A stretch of 64,000 nt of DNA from JAZGGS01 sp963749485 (GTDB taxonomy: Bacteria; Bacteroidota; Ignavibacteria; Ignavibacteriales; Ignavibacteriaceae), in the NCBI GenBank assembly GCA_963749485.1, contig CAVVMV010000018.1, positions 1 to 64,000 of the forward strand. The letters run 5' to 3'. Below are positions 38,012-48,010 of this stretch, in pieces (position 1 is the stretch's first letter; every line of letters begins with the position of its first letter). The notes below the pieces were generated by a model. That model did not search any database. It was not told the DNA's origin and saw only the letters and a program-made list of their open reading frames with translations. A program made the position numbers and the translations under genes.

Positions 38012-38651
38012 ATGTATAATGATGTAACTGGAATAATTTTATCCGGCGGAAAAAGTTCCAGGATGGGTGTAAATAAATCTCTTTTAAAAGTTGGAGAGAT
38101 AACCATCATCGAGCGAATGCGTGATTTAATGCAGAGTTTATTTAAAGTAGTGATTCTTATAACAAATGAACCCTGCTGATTATAAATTTCTTAACATCCC
38201 AATTTTTGAGGATTTGTTTAAACGAAAAGGACCTTTAGCCGGAATTCATTCAGGATTAACTCATTCATCAACTGAAAATAATTTTATTATCTCCTGCGAT
38301 CTTCCATTTATAACTGCGGAAATGATAAAATATATTGTTGATTTTAAAACAGAAAAATTAATAACTGTTGCAAAAGCTGATGGATATATCCAGCAATTAG
38401 CTGGTAAGTATTCAAAGGATTGTGTTTACGAAGCTGAGAAAATTTTAAATGATCAATTAAGCACAGAAACAAAAGGCATCAAACAAAAGAAAGGAGATAT
38501 TAGTGCACTAAAATTAATAGACAGGGTTGGCGCTGAAATCATTTCTGCAGAATCTTTACCTTTCTACAAAGATGAAATATTTTTTAATATGAATGATGTT
38601 GAAGATTATAATTTATTGTTGAAAAAACTAAGTGATGATGAAAATTGTTGA
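38012..38651 (+). CDS. mobA: molybdenum cofactor guanylyltransferase (frameshifted)
   Basis: The N-terminus, MYNDVTGIILSGGKSSRMG then NKSLLKVG, begins at 38012 and holds the nucleotide-binding loop L-S-G-G-x-S-x-R-M-G-x-x-K. One extra base near 38170 moves the rest into the frame of 38166-38651, with GPLAGIHSGL and FIISCDLPFI (the Mg-binding Asp of MobA). The enzyme adds GMP to molybdopterin for nitrate reductase/DMSO-reductase-type enzymes. About 212 residues restored. It is divergent from the Rrf2 operon. No Mo enzyme is in this window. Confidence 0.85.
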
Positions 38652-38711
38652 GATTACGAGCAATTTATTTTAATTTGCCGGTTAATAATATATTAGGGAA
38701 CAATAACAATA

Positions 38712-39071
38712 ATGTATCGCATACCAAAAAATCTTGATCTATCAAAGGCAGTGGGAGAGTTCACTACTCAAATCTGCGTGGGGAAATATGATATCCAATT
38801 CAATCTGGGTGACGTACATTTTGCTGTGCAATCTCCAATTACATTAATAAAAAATGGCGAAAAGTTGGCAAAATGGGAAGAAGGGGTTTGGCCTGAAAGC
38901 GGTTTTATCGAAATATTCAATGTAAGTGTTTTAGAAATCACCATCCCAGATGACAAGACAATTATTGTGTCATTCGAGAATGACGTTGAGATGCATCTAA
39001 GTGACAACTCTGATCAATATGAATGTATGCAGATATCTATTAAGGGTGATCCACAGGAATGGATAATTTGA
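38712..39071 (+). CDS. unknown protein in an integron-like gene cassette
   Basis: 119 residues, no signal peptide or membrane segment, mostly predicted beta strands (KYDIQFNLGDVHFAVQSPITLI, SVLEITIPDDKTIIVSFENDVEMHL). It resembles small immunity-type or DUF6188-like proteins only loosely and I do not assign it. The stop codon is followed 4 bases later by GCCTAAC, the start of an attC-like site (39076-39257). TTAGGG at 38693-38698, shortly before the ATG, may be the degenerate cassette start. Confidence 0.65.
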   Translation: MYRIPKNLDLSKAVGEFTTQICVGKYDIQFNLGDVHFAVQSPITLIKNGEKLAKWEEGVWPESGFIEIFNVSVLEITIPDDKTIIVSFENDVEMHLSDNSDQYECMQISIKGDPQEWII

Positions 39072-39075
39072 ATTT

Positions 39076-39257
39076 GCCTAACCAGCAATACAAACCGACC
39101 GTCTATTTTATTTGGAGATTATTGATTTTGTGAGTTGGGGTTTTAATTAAGTTTGTTATAAGTGTAATTGGTTAACAAAGTTGAAAAGAAATTTGGCATA
39201 TACTAAATTGCCGTCACTGTTTATCTGGGCGGCGCTTTAGTTGCAATGCCGTTATAA
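39076..39257 (+). repeat. integron attC-like recombination site 1
   Basis: The left end GCCTAAC (39076-39082) fits the R'' box RYYYAAC; it is followed by CAGCAATACAAACCGACCGTC, which pairs imperfectly with GGGCGGCGCTTTAGTTGCA near the right end. The right end GTTATAA (39251-39257) fits the position of the R' crossover box. GTTATAA is the exact reverse complement of TTATAAC at the start of site 2, as expected for the two ends of one excised cassette. Confidence 0.7.
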
Positions 39258-39261
39258 TTTT

Positions 39262-39930
39262 ATGAAAAAATTGATTGAAGTAATCATTTCCTTAATACTC
39301 ATTTTTATTTTTGTAGAGTACATTTTATACTTAGAAAACTTATATAGTTTTGCTATTGGGCTTTTTCTTTTTATGCCATTTAGTAGTTTTGTTATTGCTC
39401 CATTGATGAGAGTAAGATTTTTATTTAAATATTATTCAACGATCCTATTGGTGCAATTTCCAAATAAAAAAGTTTATGATTTACATTTAGTAAATAACTT
39501 TGATCTAATCAATTTTTCAAGAAATAAAAATAATGCTAAAAAAATGATATTTTTAGAAATAGTGGAAGGTCTATTAAATATTTGCGAAGAAATTGAACAA
39601 GAAAAGTTACCAAAAAATTTAAATATTCAAGCGATAACATTTTTTATGAATAACCGAACATTTAAGAAGCTTGGTTTTAAAAAAGTAAGATTCTCACCGC
39701 AATATGCTATCTTATTTTTATTCGACTACATAGGTATAACAATCTCTAATTACTTTGTATCAAAAAAGTTTAGATTTGTAAACATTATTAAAACTAGCAA
39801 AGCTTCTATGACTGGAGAGGACCTAATACAAAACAAAAAAAATCTAATAGAAATAAAATTAAAATTAGGTAAAAATTATAACCAGCGGTTCAACCCGACC
39901 GCCGAGCCGGTGCGGGGTAATAAGGGTTAA
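39262..39930 (+). CDS. unknown membrane-anchored protein in an integron-like gene cassette
   Basis: 222 residues from the ATG at 39262, which lies 10 bases after the cassette crossover point. Two N-terminal membrane helices (about 2-24 and 26-46), then a basic, lysine-rich soluble part (FPNKKVYDLHLVNNFDLINF, ITFFMNNRTFKKLGFKKVRF). Strongly AT-rich compared with its neighbours. The last 17 residues (NYNQRFNPTAEPVRGNKG) are encoded by the left arm of the attC site, which is typical of cassette genes. No family recognised. Confidence 0.65.
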   Translation: MKKLIEVIISLILIFIFVEYILYLENLYSFAIGLFLFMPFSSFVIAPLMRVRFLFKYYSTILLVQFPNKKVYDLHLVNNFDLINFSRNKNNAKKMIFLEIVEGLLNICEEIEQEKLPKNLNIQAITFFMNNRTFKKLGFKKVRFSPQYAILFLFDYIGITISNYFVSKKFRFVNIIKTSKASMTGEDLIQNKKNLIEIKLKLGKNYNQRFNPTAEPVRGNKG

Positions 39931-40101
39931 GGCATTTAGGTTTTCGTTCGGCATTGTAGTTAGAGATTGTAAAGTTAATTAATTAACTTGCCTTCGGTGC
40001 TTTGCTGACGCAAGTTAAGCACCTACGGCTTAATCATCGGCAATTGTGTTTTACTTGGCTTCCTTGTTATGGGCGGCGGGTTAGGCGCAACGTCGTTTAA
40101 T
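39876..40101 (+). repeat. integron attC-like recombination site 2
   Basis: Left arm TTATAAC (39876-39882) then AACCCG-A-CCGCC (39892-39903). Right arm GGCGG-CGGGTT (40072-40082), giving a perfect 11-bp pairing with one extra unpaired A, like the extrahelical bases of real attC sites. The right arm continues TTAGGCGCAACG up to GTTTAAT at 40095-40101. The 226-base length is long for attC; the centre holds a further AAGTTAATTAATTAACTT palindrome. Confidence 0.7.
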
Positions 40102-40155
40102 GTTTAATTATTAGAATTTTAAGTGGGATTTTTGGTTGAGAACAAAAAGTAAATT

Positions 40156-40785
40156 TTATTTCTCAACATTCTTCTTAACCTGCTCAAGCACATAATCTGT
40201 AACGGCTTTTGCTTCAGCAGGTTTTAAGCCGGGATTTGGCATAGAAGGATATGTTTCATCAATCCTGGATGGATTTTTAATAAATGCTAACAGAAGTTCT
40301 TCTTTACCAAAGTATTTTGGTACAACTTCGTTATGCGGAGGACCAACAAGTTTTATATCAAATTTATGGCAGGATGCACATCTTACTTTATAAATTTCTT
40401 CGCCGTTAAGTTCAACTGCTACATCTTCACCTTTAAGCTCAGCTAATAATTCATCATACTCAACTGCAAGAATTGCAGATTGTACTTTTGTTGAATTGCT
40501 GATAATTATTTTATCATTAATTATAACTGTAAGAAGCATAAGCAGCAGGCTAAAAAATAACAACGCTGTAAACTTGCTGCTGAACTTTACAAAAATCATA
40601 TAAAGAAAATGATAAGCAAGGAACAGTAAAAACAATCCAATAATTATGTAAGCGAATATTGCGCCGGATAGAGAAGTATCGGGCACAATGAAGAGGTTGG
40701 CAAACATAATTAAAGGTAAAAGAACTGTCGCAGTAAATGTAACTATTAACATTTTGCTTTTTACAAATTCATGCGTAATCATCAT
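40156..40785 (-). CDS. membrane-anchored monohaem cytochrome c of the nos cluster
   Basis: 209 residues: three membrane helices in the first 100 residues, then a class I cytochrome c domain with CASCH and a distal Met in YPSMPNPGL, ending in LKPAEAKAVTDYVLEQVKK. It probably carries electrons to NosZ. It overlaps the preceding membrane-protein gene by 17 bases and closes the nos operon. Unbroken. Confidence 0.82.
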   Translation of the reverse strand: MMITHEFVKSKMLIVTFTATVLLPLIMFANLFIVPDTSLSGAIFAYIIIGLFLLFLAYHFLYMIFVKFSSKFTALLFFSLLLMLLTVIINDKIIISNSTKVQSAILAVEYDELLAELKGEDVAVELNGEEIYKVRCASCHKFDIKLVGPPHNEVVPKYFGKEELLLAFIKNPSRIDETYPSMPNPGLKPAEAKAVTDYVLEQVKKNVEK

Positions 40786-41428
40786 CTAGTTTTTCTCTAT
40801 TCCCTATCGGGTAAAACAATCCGAACAATACTGCACCGCCGGTTACTGCTAAAGATGCAACAAAAAGAAATAGAAACCTGATGATCACAAGTGGAGAAAA
40901 GAGGTCACTAAATAATCCTTCCGGCTGCCAGTGACCATGAAATACCGCAACAGTAATTCCTGCAACAAAAAGCCAGAGAGCAAAAAACATTAAGAATAAA
41001 ACCAATTATGCCGGAATTTATTTTTAACTTTTTCAAATCATTTAATGAATTCCGGTAAGTATAAATAAAAAACATCGAAACACTTAAAAGTATAAGTGAA
41101 ATGGTAAGATATTCAAGATTTGTAATTGCAGCAGATTGAAACAGCTGAGCAAAAATTAAAATCGCAGTTATTAAAGGAATGATTCCAAGAACCAAGCCGG
41201 TACTTTTATTTATTGTAACAACTTCAATAATATCTTTTGCTATTCTTCTGTACTTATCATCAAGATACTTTTTTTCATTTACTTTAAAAGAATACTGAAA
41301 GACCTGTACCCCAGAAGATTACGCTTACAAATGAAATAAAAATAAAAAGCGAGATCACCAGCAAATAGCTGAAGTAGTTCAATATGTTCTAATGATTGAG
41401 GCAGGGTAATATTTTGAAGCCATTCCAT
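40769..41428 (-). CDS. integral membrane protein of the nos cluster (frameshifted; possibly NosB-like)
   Basis: Pieces: MEWLQNITLPQSLEHIELLQLFAGDLAF from 41428, then VSVIFWGTGLSVFF in another frame, 40908-41195, and 40769-41005; at least three shifts. Restored length about 220 residues with five or six membrane helices and FHGHWQPEGLFSD in an outer loop. The position between nosY and a cytochrome c resembles the membrane components (NosB and similar) of clade II nos clusters, but I could not confirm homology by sequence. A role in electron supply to NosZ is inference. Confidence 0.55.
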
Positions 41429-41563
41429 CTAAAATCTCTTAATTTTGGTTAAAAAACTAACTTTTCTAATGATTAAAAAAGGTTGTAATCAGAGAAGATT
41501 AACGGAGCAAAATTAGTAATGATAAGTTAGAAAAACAAACAAGTGTTTCATTAAATTCTAATC

Positions 41564-42354
41564 TTAAAAATCCCTTTTTTTGAAATAGAATCTACTAAGC
41601 AGAAAAGGAATAATTATCCAGGCAAGCAGAGGCAGAATAATGAGATCAGAATCCCAAGTACACTTCCAAAAAATTGCTGAAATACTGCACCCGTGTAACC
41701 CATTAAAGCGGAGATATTGAACTTCATCAAAAATAATATTCTCCCAAGGTCTATCGGGTTAATAATACTTAATGCGATCATAATTTTTTCCAGCGGGTAT
41801 TCATCAAAATAATAAACAATAAAAAGTACGAGCCCATCATAAACTACAGCAAGAATAAGCCAGAGTAAAATTGAAAATCCTAATCCCTTTGCTTTATCAT
41901 CCTGCAACACAGAAATTAGAAATGCGATAGCAGTAAAAATAAAAGTCAGCGCTGCTCCAACTATCAGCAGAACAGCAATGCCTTCAATCTGTTGGTTAAC
42001 TTTACCAAACAAAATAAAAGGAAGTGAGATTCCAATAACAAATCCGGCAGAAAGAGGCAGGGATGTTCCAAGGTAAATTCCTGTAAATAACGATTTCCTG
42101 TCTATCGGCTGGCTTAACATCATCTCAATAAATTCTCTTGAGTTATAAAAGTATATCGATCCGAAAATAAGTGATACAAGCGGGATAACGATAATAATTA
42201 TATTCATTAAACTTATATAAGCTTTGTTTACATCGCCGCTAAAAGAGAAGAGCGAATAACCCACAGCAAAAAAGAAAATCGAATAAAGAAGAACCCACTT
42301 ACTCCTGATGGTATTATGAATTTCATACTTTAATATTTTTCTAACTAATTTCAT
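41564..42354 (-). CDS. nosY: NosY-type ABC transporter permease (frameshifted at its end)
   Basis: 41614-42354 reads MKLVRKILKYEIHNTIRSKWVLLYSIFFFAVGYSLF, then YFYNSREFIEMMLSQPIDRKSLFTGIYLG, with about six membrane helices. A shift near 41635 moves the last stretch (ILPLLAWIIIPFLLSRFYFKKRDF) into another frame ending at 41564. It pairs with NosF and NosD to supply sulfur or another component for the CuZ site of NosZ. It overlaps nosF by 4 bases (ATGA). Confidence 0.88.
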
Positions 42355-43058
42355 GATCCCTGGCTCATTAGTTCTGCAATAGCTCTTTCAAGTTTAGTTT
42401 CTCCTTTATGCTCTAATAATGAATCAATGGTTCCTTTAAACTTAATTTCACCTTCAAGTAAAAATATAATTTCATCAGCCAGTTCCTGTATTTCACTCAT
42501 TATGTGTGATGTGAGGATAATTGTTTTCGCTTTTTCTTTTTCCTTCAATACCAGGTCTTTAAAATAACTGCTTGAAATCGGATCTAATCCTGCAGTAGGT
42601 TCATCGAGAATTAATATTTTAGGATTAAATGCAAAAGCGATCACTGCAGATACTTTTTGTTTTGTCCCGCCAGATAGACTTTTAAAAGGTTTATCCATTT
42701 CGGTGGATAATTTAAAAGAAGATAATATTTCATCCTCAAAATTTTCTACCGGCTCTCTTAAATCTTTTATTAGTGATAGCAGCTCGGTAGCAGTAAGATT
42801 TTCAGGATAACGGGCAACCTGAGGCATGTAACCGATCTTGTTTCGGTAGAGATAATCACCATTGATTTTTGTCCCATCAACTTCAATAGATCCGGCAGTT
42901 GATTTTACAAGACCCAGGATAGTTTTGATGAGAGTGGTTTTACCTGAACCGTTTGGTCCAACAATAGCAGTTACTTTTCCTGAACCAATAGAGAGGTTTA
43001 CATCATTCAGTGCAACTGTTTTACCGAATTGTTTTTTTAAATTTACAATCTCTATCAA
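42351..43058 (-). CDS. nosF: NosF ABC transporter ATPase
   Basis: 235 residues, unbroken. Walker A GPNGSGKTTLIK, Q-loop YMPQ, ABC signature SLSGGTKQK, Walker B ILILDEPTAGLDP and switch His in ILTSHIMSE. Overlaps by 4 bases with both nosD and nosY, so translation of the three is coupled. It energises NosY in maturation of the N2O reductase copper site. Confidence 0.92.
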   Translation of the reverse strand: MIEIVNLKKQFGKTVALNDVNLSIGSGKVTAIVGPNGSGKTTLIKTILGLVKSTAGSIEVDGTKINGDYLYRNKIGYMPQVARYPENLTATELLSLIKDLREPVENFEDEILSSFKLSTEMDKPFKSLSGGTKQKVSAVIAFAFNPKILILDEPTAGLDPISSSYFKDLVLKEKEKAKTIILTSHIMSEIQELADEIIFLLEGEIKFKGTIDSLLEHKGETKLERAIAELMSQGS

Positions 43059-44314
43059 ATGATCTTCCTCATTCTCGGTTTTGGGTCGGTAAGTGCTTCG
43101 GGTGTGATTGCCGGAATTATACTTTCTGCTACATTAAGGATACCAATGAATAAACTGTGCAGCAGAATTAATGATGCCGGTTGATCCTGTATCATCATCG
43201 AAAACATAGTTACGGGGCGGAACGGAACATCACCGTAACCATCTTTATCCAAATCGTAACCATTATAGTTTGACCAGTAATTTTTTTCGAACGTGTTAAA
43301 ATTCTGACGGCTGTTCGTTGCAATATCAAACGAGTTAGTAATAAAATTATTATTGTGAAAAATATTGCCCATCGAATTAGCCATCAGTTTAATTGCCCAA
43401 CCGTTTTTTATAAAATTGTTGTTTTCTATCGTAACCCTGCTACATCCTTCCATGTAAAGTCCTGTTGAGTTTTCACTAAAAATATTTTCCTCAATCCGGC
43501 TGTCGGAAATTTCCTTTAACAAGTATTCCGTAAGAAGCAGAACCCCAATTAATGAGAAATTTATTATTTTTCATCATTACATTTTTTGTGTACATAACGG
43601 CAACACCGGCACCATTTTTTTCAAACGTGTTTCCTCGTATATACAGCTATCGGAAAACATAAAGTGAAGACCATAGCGCAGATTATTTTTGCTAATTATT
43701 TGATATTCTTCCGTTTCTAACAAACTCAAAATAAATACCATCTCGTGATCGGATATTGTATTGTTTTCAATCGTTATATCTCTACAATACCAAAGATGAA
43801 TACCGTTACCGGAATTTGTTTCTCTCTTCTTTTCACCTTTAATATAGTTACCGGAAATATAACAGTCTGCCGATTGCGCCAGGTAGATTGCAAAGAAGTT
43901 ATTTATTAATTTATTATTTGTTATTGAACAGTTCCGAACTTTTTCCAAACGTATTCCGGCATTTTCTTCCAGATAACTTATGCCTGAATTTGTAATTGTC
44001 AAACCGGAAATAGTAACACTATCAACCGTAACTGTAAAAACTTCACCATCGCCTTCGCCATCAATAATAGGATAATCTTCACCAATTATTTTTACCATTT
44101 TATTAACAATTATATTCCCTTCGGCATAATGCCCGGGTTTAATTAATATTACATCAAAATTTTCTGCTAATTCAATTGCTTTGCGGATAGTAGTTACTTT
44201 CCCCGTTTTAGACACAATAATTTCTTTTGCAAGGATGGATACAGTGGTAAGACTAAAAAAAAGATACAAAAAACCGATGGAGATAATTAATTTTGCAAAA
44301 ATACGTAAACGCAT
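43055..44314 (-). CDS. nosD: NosD periplasmic copper-processing protein (frameshifted)
   Basis: Pieces 43577-44314 and 43055-43522, with a bridging stretch in another frame; at least two shifts. Parallel beta-helix of the CASH/NosD type: TIRKAIELAENFDVILIKPGHYAEGNI, GNGIHLWYCRDITIENN, YGLHFMFSD. NosD-specific end: FEKNYWSNYNGYDLDKDGYGDVPFRP and ITPEALTDPKPRM. The signal peptide covers about residues 1-29. It works with NosFY in assembling the CuZ cluster. About 420 residues restored. Confidence 0.9.
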
Positions 44315-44358
44315 TTATAATTTATTTTTTTGGTTATCTAAATTAAGAGGTGAAGGTA

Positions 44359-44832
44359 CTACATACTTCTTTGTTTAACAAGTTCAATAACCTCAACCCA
44401 GCTTATTTTTTCTCCCCCATTTTCTGAAATGAACTTTTGTGCTTGTTCTTCGCTGTTAAAAGCCGTTACATTTAAACCCATAGGGCTTCTGAATTTATCA
44501 TTTTTTACATAAGATGATTCCCGGCAGTTAATAAACTTCCCGGGGTTATAAAAATCAGTTACCAATAATTTATTATTTGTATCGCCAAGGGTATTTTTTA
44601 CTAAAGAAAATTCAACCAGGCATTCCATTGAATCGAATTTGTATATTTTACCTTTATCTGTAATAAGTTCAGCACCGTATTTATTATCAGTAATTAACAT
44701 TCTGCAGAATTCACATTCATCTTGCCCGTAATTAATTGGTTCTGGTCCGCTGCCACAAGATGTAAGCGTAATGATTACTAAAAAAACAAATACTACGCGA
44801 TAAATATTAAATGATTTATTAATCACTTTCAT
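44359..44832 (-). CDS. nosL: NosL copper-chaperone lipoprotein
   Basis: 157 residues, unbroken. Lipoprotein signal with lipobox ITLTSC, then the NosL marks DECEFCRMLITDNKYGAELI (Cys-Met Cu(I) site), KIYKFDSMECLVEFSL and FRSPMGLNVTAF. It delivers Cu(I) to NosZ in the periplasm. Its start overlaps the end of 44819-45412 by 14 bases. Confidence 0.92.
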   Translation of the reverse strand: MKVINKSFNIYRVVFVFLVIITLTSCGSGPEPINYGQDECEFCRMLITDNKYGAELITDKGKIYKFDSMECLVEFSLVKNTLGDTNNKLLVTDFYNPGKFINCRESSYVKNDKFRSPMGLNVTAFNSEEQAQKFISENGGEKISWVEVIELVKQRSM

Positions 44833-45412
44833 TCCTTTTCTTCTTTACTTTACTATCAATTATTAAAGCAACAGCAGCTAACACAACAGTAAAAGCTAAA
44901 ATGTAAGTTGCAATGTGAGGCATTGAAATAGCATTGAAATTCAGCAGCATCTTTGAACCGATAAGCGGCGGCTGATATGCCATTCCGGGTATTTTAATTG
45001 CAGCTTGAGGATTTAAATTATGTCCATAATCATATTCCCACATGTAAAAATCGTACATCCCAACTACAGCCATTATAATGAATAAAAGTATCCAGGTATA
45101 AACAATGGGTCTTTTACCCAAAATTGCTGCCATTAATCCAAACAACATCATGAATATCATTAAGTACGGCATTATCTTCAATTCTGGTATTGATTCGGGT
45201 TCAATCTCTTTCATTCCAATGTAATGATTCAACCCATTAATGTTGGCAAGATCGTGAGGATTTTGCCCAACTATTTGATTGATCCATATTTCCAATCCAA
45301 TACCCTCCGGATATTGAGGTGCCTCCAGATCGATATACCATAATGGAAAAACGAACGTTAACATTATCATTAACGCCCCGATAATAATAAGTATTTTAGA
45401 TTTAGTTTCCAT
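44819..45412 (-). CDS. membrane protein of the nos cluster, unknown function
   Basis: 197 residues, unbroken, with four membrane helices (about 7-29, 80-98, 104-124, 166-188). Long outer loops contain PLWYIDLEAPQYPEGIGLEIWINQIVGQNPHDLANINGLNHYIG and YDFYMWEYDYGHNLNPQAAIKIPGMAYQPPLIGSKML. The His/Met-rich loops and the place between nosZ and nosL suggest a role in NosZ copper delivery or electron transfer, but the family has no settled function that I can name. Confidence 0.7.
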   Translation of the reverse strand: METKSKILIIIGALMIMLTFVFPLWYIDLEAPQYPEGIGLEIWINQIVGQNPHDLANINGLNHYIGMKEIEPESIPELKIMPYLMIFMMLFGLMAAILGKRPIVYTWILLFIIMAVVGMYDFYMWEYDYGHNLNPQAAIKIPGMAYQPPLIGSKMLLNFNAISMPHIATYILAFTVVLAAVALIIDSKVKKKRNESD

Positions 45413-45423
45413 CTTTCCCCGAT

Positions 45424-45457
45424 GATAAAAATAAAAAAAGGGGAACTTACGTTCCCC
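45424..45457 (-). terminator. terminator or attenuator after nosZ
   Basis: 7-bp stem GGGGAAC / GTTCCCC with TTAC loop, followed on the minus strand by T7 and further T-rich sequence. It lies 17 bases past the nosZ stop, inside the nos operon. It may end part of the transcripts so that nosZ is made in excess over the assembly genes (inference). Confidence 0.85.
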
Positions 45458-45473
45458 GTTAACCTTTAACTAT

Positions 45474-47430
45474 TTAGTTACCAGTTTTATATGAAATTGG
45501 AACATTTGATCCTTTTGATGAAACCCTTACATAACCCTGCATCTCCTGGTGAAGCGCCGAGCAAAAATCGGTACAGTAAAAAGGATATATTCCTGCAAAT
45601 TGAGGTCTCCATGTATAAGTTTCGGTTACTCCCGGCATAATTAATAATTCGGCAGTTCTGCCTCCTTTAATGGCAAATCCGTGAGGAATGTCCCAATCCT
45701 GTTCCAGGTTGGTAACATGGAAATAAACATTATCACCAACTTTTATTCCTTCAATATTATCCGGTGCAAAGTGAGTTCTTATTGTTGACATATAAACATG
45801 TACATCTGTACCATTTCGTTCAACCCTGGTTTCCTTTTCCGATTTTACACTGTAAGGATGTTCGTTCTCTTCAATCGGGTAAATTTTCCGTGAGTTCTTC
45901 ATTAGCAATTCGGCTGGCAGCGATTGAGCATAATGTGGTTCCCCAATTGTTGGAAAATCCAGTAACAGTTTCATCTTATCGCCGGAAATATCAATTAGCT
46001 GTGCAGACTGCGTCAATTCAGGTCCTGTAGGTAAATACCTGTCCTTGGTAATTTTATTCAAAGCAACAACATATTTACCCCAGGGCTTTTTACTATCGCC
46101 GCCGGGTATGCTAAGATGACCGATTGAATAATAAGTTGGAATACGATCGACAACCTGCCAGGTTCCAAGTTCCCATTTAACTATTTCAGAGGAAATAAAT
46201 GCTGAAGTATAAGCAAAACCTTTACCATCAAACTCAGTATGTAGTGGTCCTAACCCGCAGTTTTCAACTTCGCCCGCAATAACTGATTCATACTTTAATA
46301 CAGGAATGCTTTCAACCATACCATCAAATTCTTCATTCTCAATTGCTGTAAGCATTTTACTGAATGAATGAACAGGAATTACAGTAGCTAATTTTCCGCC
46401 AGCAACAATGTATTCGCCTGAAGGATCAACATCAACTCCATGCGGAGATTTGGGAGTCGGAAGATAATAAATCAATCCCGGACAATCATTTGGATTCAAC
46501 ACTTTAACTTCATTATTCTTTTCTGAGAAAGCCATGTGTTTCTTTTCATCAAAATAATTTCTGTAGTAAGTGGCATTCATTGTTTTGTAATTACCCTGGG
46601 CAATAAATTCTTCAGCTTTTTTCCAGTTAACTGCAGCAACAAAATCTTTATCGTTTTGTGATGCATTAACTTCAAGCAGAGTGTTTGCCTGCTCAGTATT
46701 ATAACATGTAAAGAATGCCCATCCGTGCGAAGGACCTTTGCCGGCATGTGCAAGATCATAATCAAATCCAGGTACAAGTATCTGGAATTCAATATTCATT
46801 GCGCCGTCATCTGCAACTTTAATAAAGGTTAATGTGCCTTTAAAGTTTTCTTTATATGAATCTATAGGAACATCCCTGTTTGGAATAGGAACACTAAATC
46901 TTGTTGAAGCAACAATGTATTCACTGTTTTCGGTTGTAAATGGTGAGCCATGATTTCCACCTGAATTTGGTATCTCGATTATTTCAGCAGTTGTAAATGT
47001 TGAAAGATCAATCCTGGCAACTCGCGGTGTATTGTTTGCATTTATAAATAACCATTTACCATCAGGGACACCATTAGTCTGAGATAGCTCCGGATGGTGG
47101 GAATCATCCCATGGTAAAAATCCAAAAGATGTATTCAACATTGGCCTGGATTCTTCAGAATAGCCGTAGGATTTTTCAGGGTCTTGTGCGAAAACGGGAA
47201 TCACTCTGAATAAGTCTTCCCGAAGGTAATCCGTAAACACCAACCTGCCCGCTAAATCCACCGGAAGTAAACATATAAAAATCATCATAACTTCCTGGTG
47301 GAACATAAACCTGTGCCGCATCATCCCCTGCTACTAAATCCTTAGATTCCTGGCAGCCGTAATGTAGTACAACTACTACAGCTAACACGGCAAGAGTTAT
47401 AAGGACAGCTTTAAAATATTTCCTGTTCAT
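45474..47430 (-). CDS. nosZ: nitrous oxide reductase, clade II (Sec-type signal; frameshifted near N-terminus)
   Basis: Reduces N2O to N2 in the periplasm. All seven CuZ histidines can be placed: DDSHHPELS, GGNHGSP, SPHGVDV, GPLHTEF, SIGHLSIPGGD and GEPHYAQ. The CuA domain ends HGFAIKGG ... CTDFCSALHQEM. The N-terminus (47176-47430) has a plain hydrophobic signal (MNRKYFKAVLITLAVLAVVVVL) with no twin arginine, which marks the atypical clade II enzymes. One shift near 47210 joins it to the 45474-47324 frame. RBS GGAGGAG lies 4 bases upstream. About 650 residues. Confidence 0.95.
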
Positions 47431-47445
47431 CTCTCCTCCATATAA

Positions 47446-47962
47446 TTATTTTTGTTGATTTTGTTTTAATTCTTCATCCAATACTCTAAAGTATTCAAGT
47501 ATTGCAAGAGCATCTTTCATTTTAACATTCTGGAATGTCATTACGGTCATATATTCTGCAAGCATTTTCTTAGCTCGTGGATGTTTCTTTATCATTTCGT
47601 CTGGATTAAGAGTCATGTTTAGTAAATATTCAGGTGTTACTCGTTGTAAAACATCTCTCTGTGCAGGTCCGGTATACCTTTCATCTAATTTATGGCAAGT
47701 ACCACACTTCGTCTCAAATATCTTCTTCCCCTTCTGCAGCAAGCTCTTTGTTGATAGGACCAAGATTTAATTTTTTCTTAACAGGTCCTATTCCATTTTC
47801 AAGCTCAAAATCCGAAAGCCCGGATTCATTTTTTTTAGTTACATCCTGAATAGTCTCATCTTTTGTTTCCCCGCCGCATCCTATCAACAGCATCAATAAT
47901 AATATTGATAGGCTAAGCATAAGAAAAGTTTTCCCCATCTTTAGGGATTTTAATTTCAACAT
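47446..47962 (-). CDS. lipoprotein monohaem cytochrome c upstream of nosZ (frameshifted)
   Basis: 47714-47962 encodes a lipoprotein signal (lipobox LLIGC) and an acidic linker to GPINKELAAEG; one shift near 47735 leads into 47446-47763 with KKIFETKCGTCHKLDERYTGP (haem site) and a distal-Met helix EYMTVMTFQNVKM. I chose the ATG at 47962 because AGGAAAG lies directly upstream; an ATG at 47980 is possible. Probable direct electron donor to NosZ, whose gene starts 16 bases later. First gene of the nos operon. Confidence 0.82.
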
Positions 47963-48010
47963 CTTCTTTCCTCGTTTCATTTTTTATGTAATTATTATTT
48001 AATTTCTATA

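Noticed and set aside
38652..38711. A complete attC or attI site upstream of the first cassette
   Set aside because: Only TTAGGG at 38693 recalls a cassette start; the required GTTAGGC partner of GCCTAAC and paired arms are missing. Kept only as a remark.
45764..46030. Open frame on the plus strand inside nosZ
   Set aside because: Antisense shadow of the strongly conserved CuA-side coding sequence.
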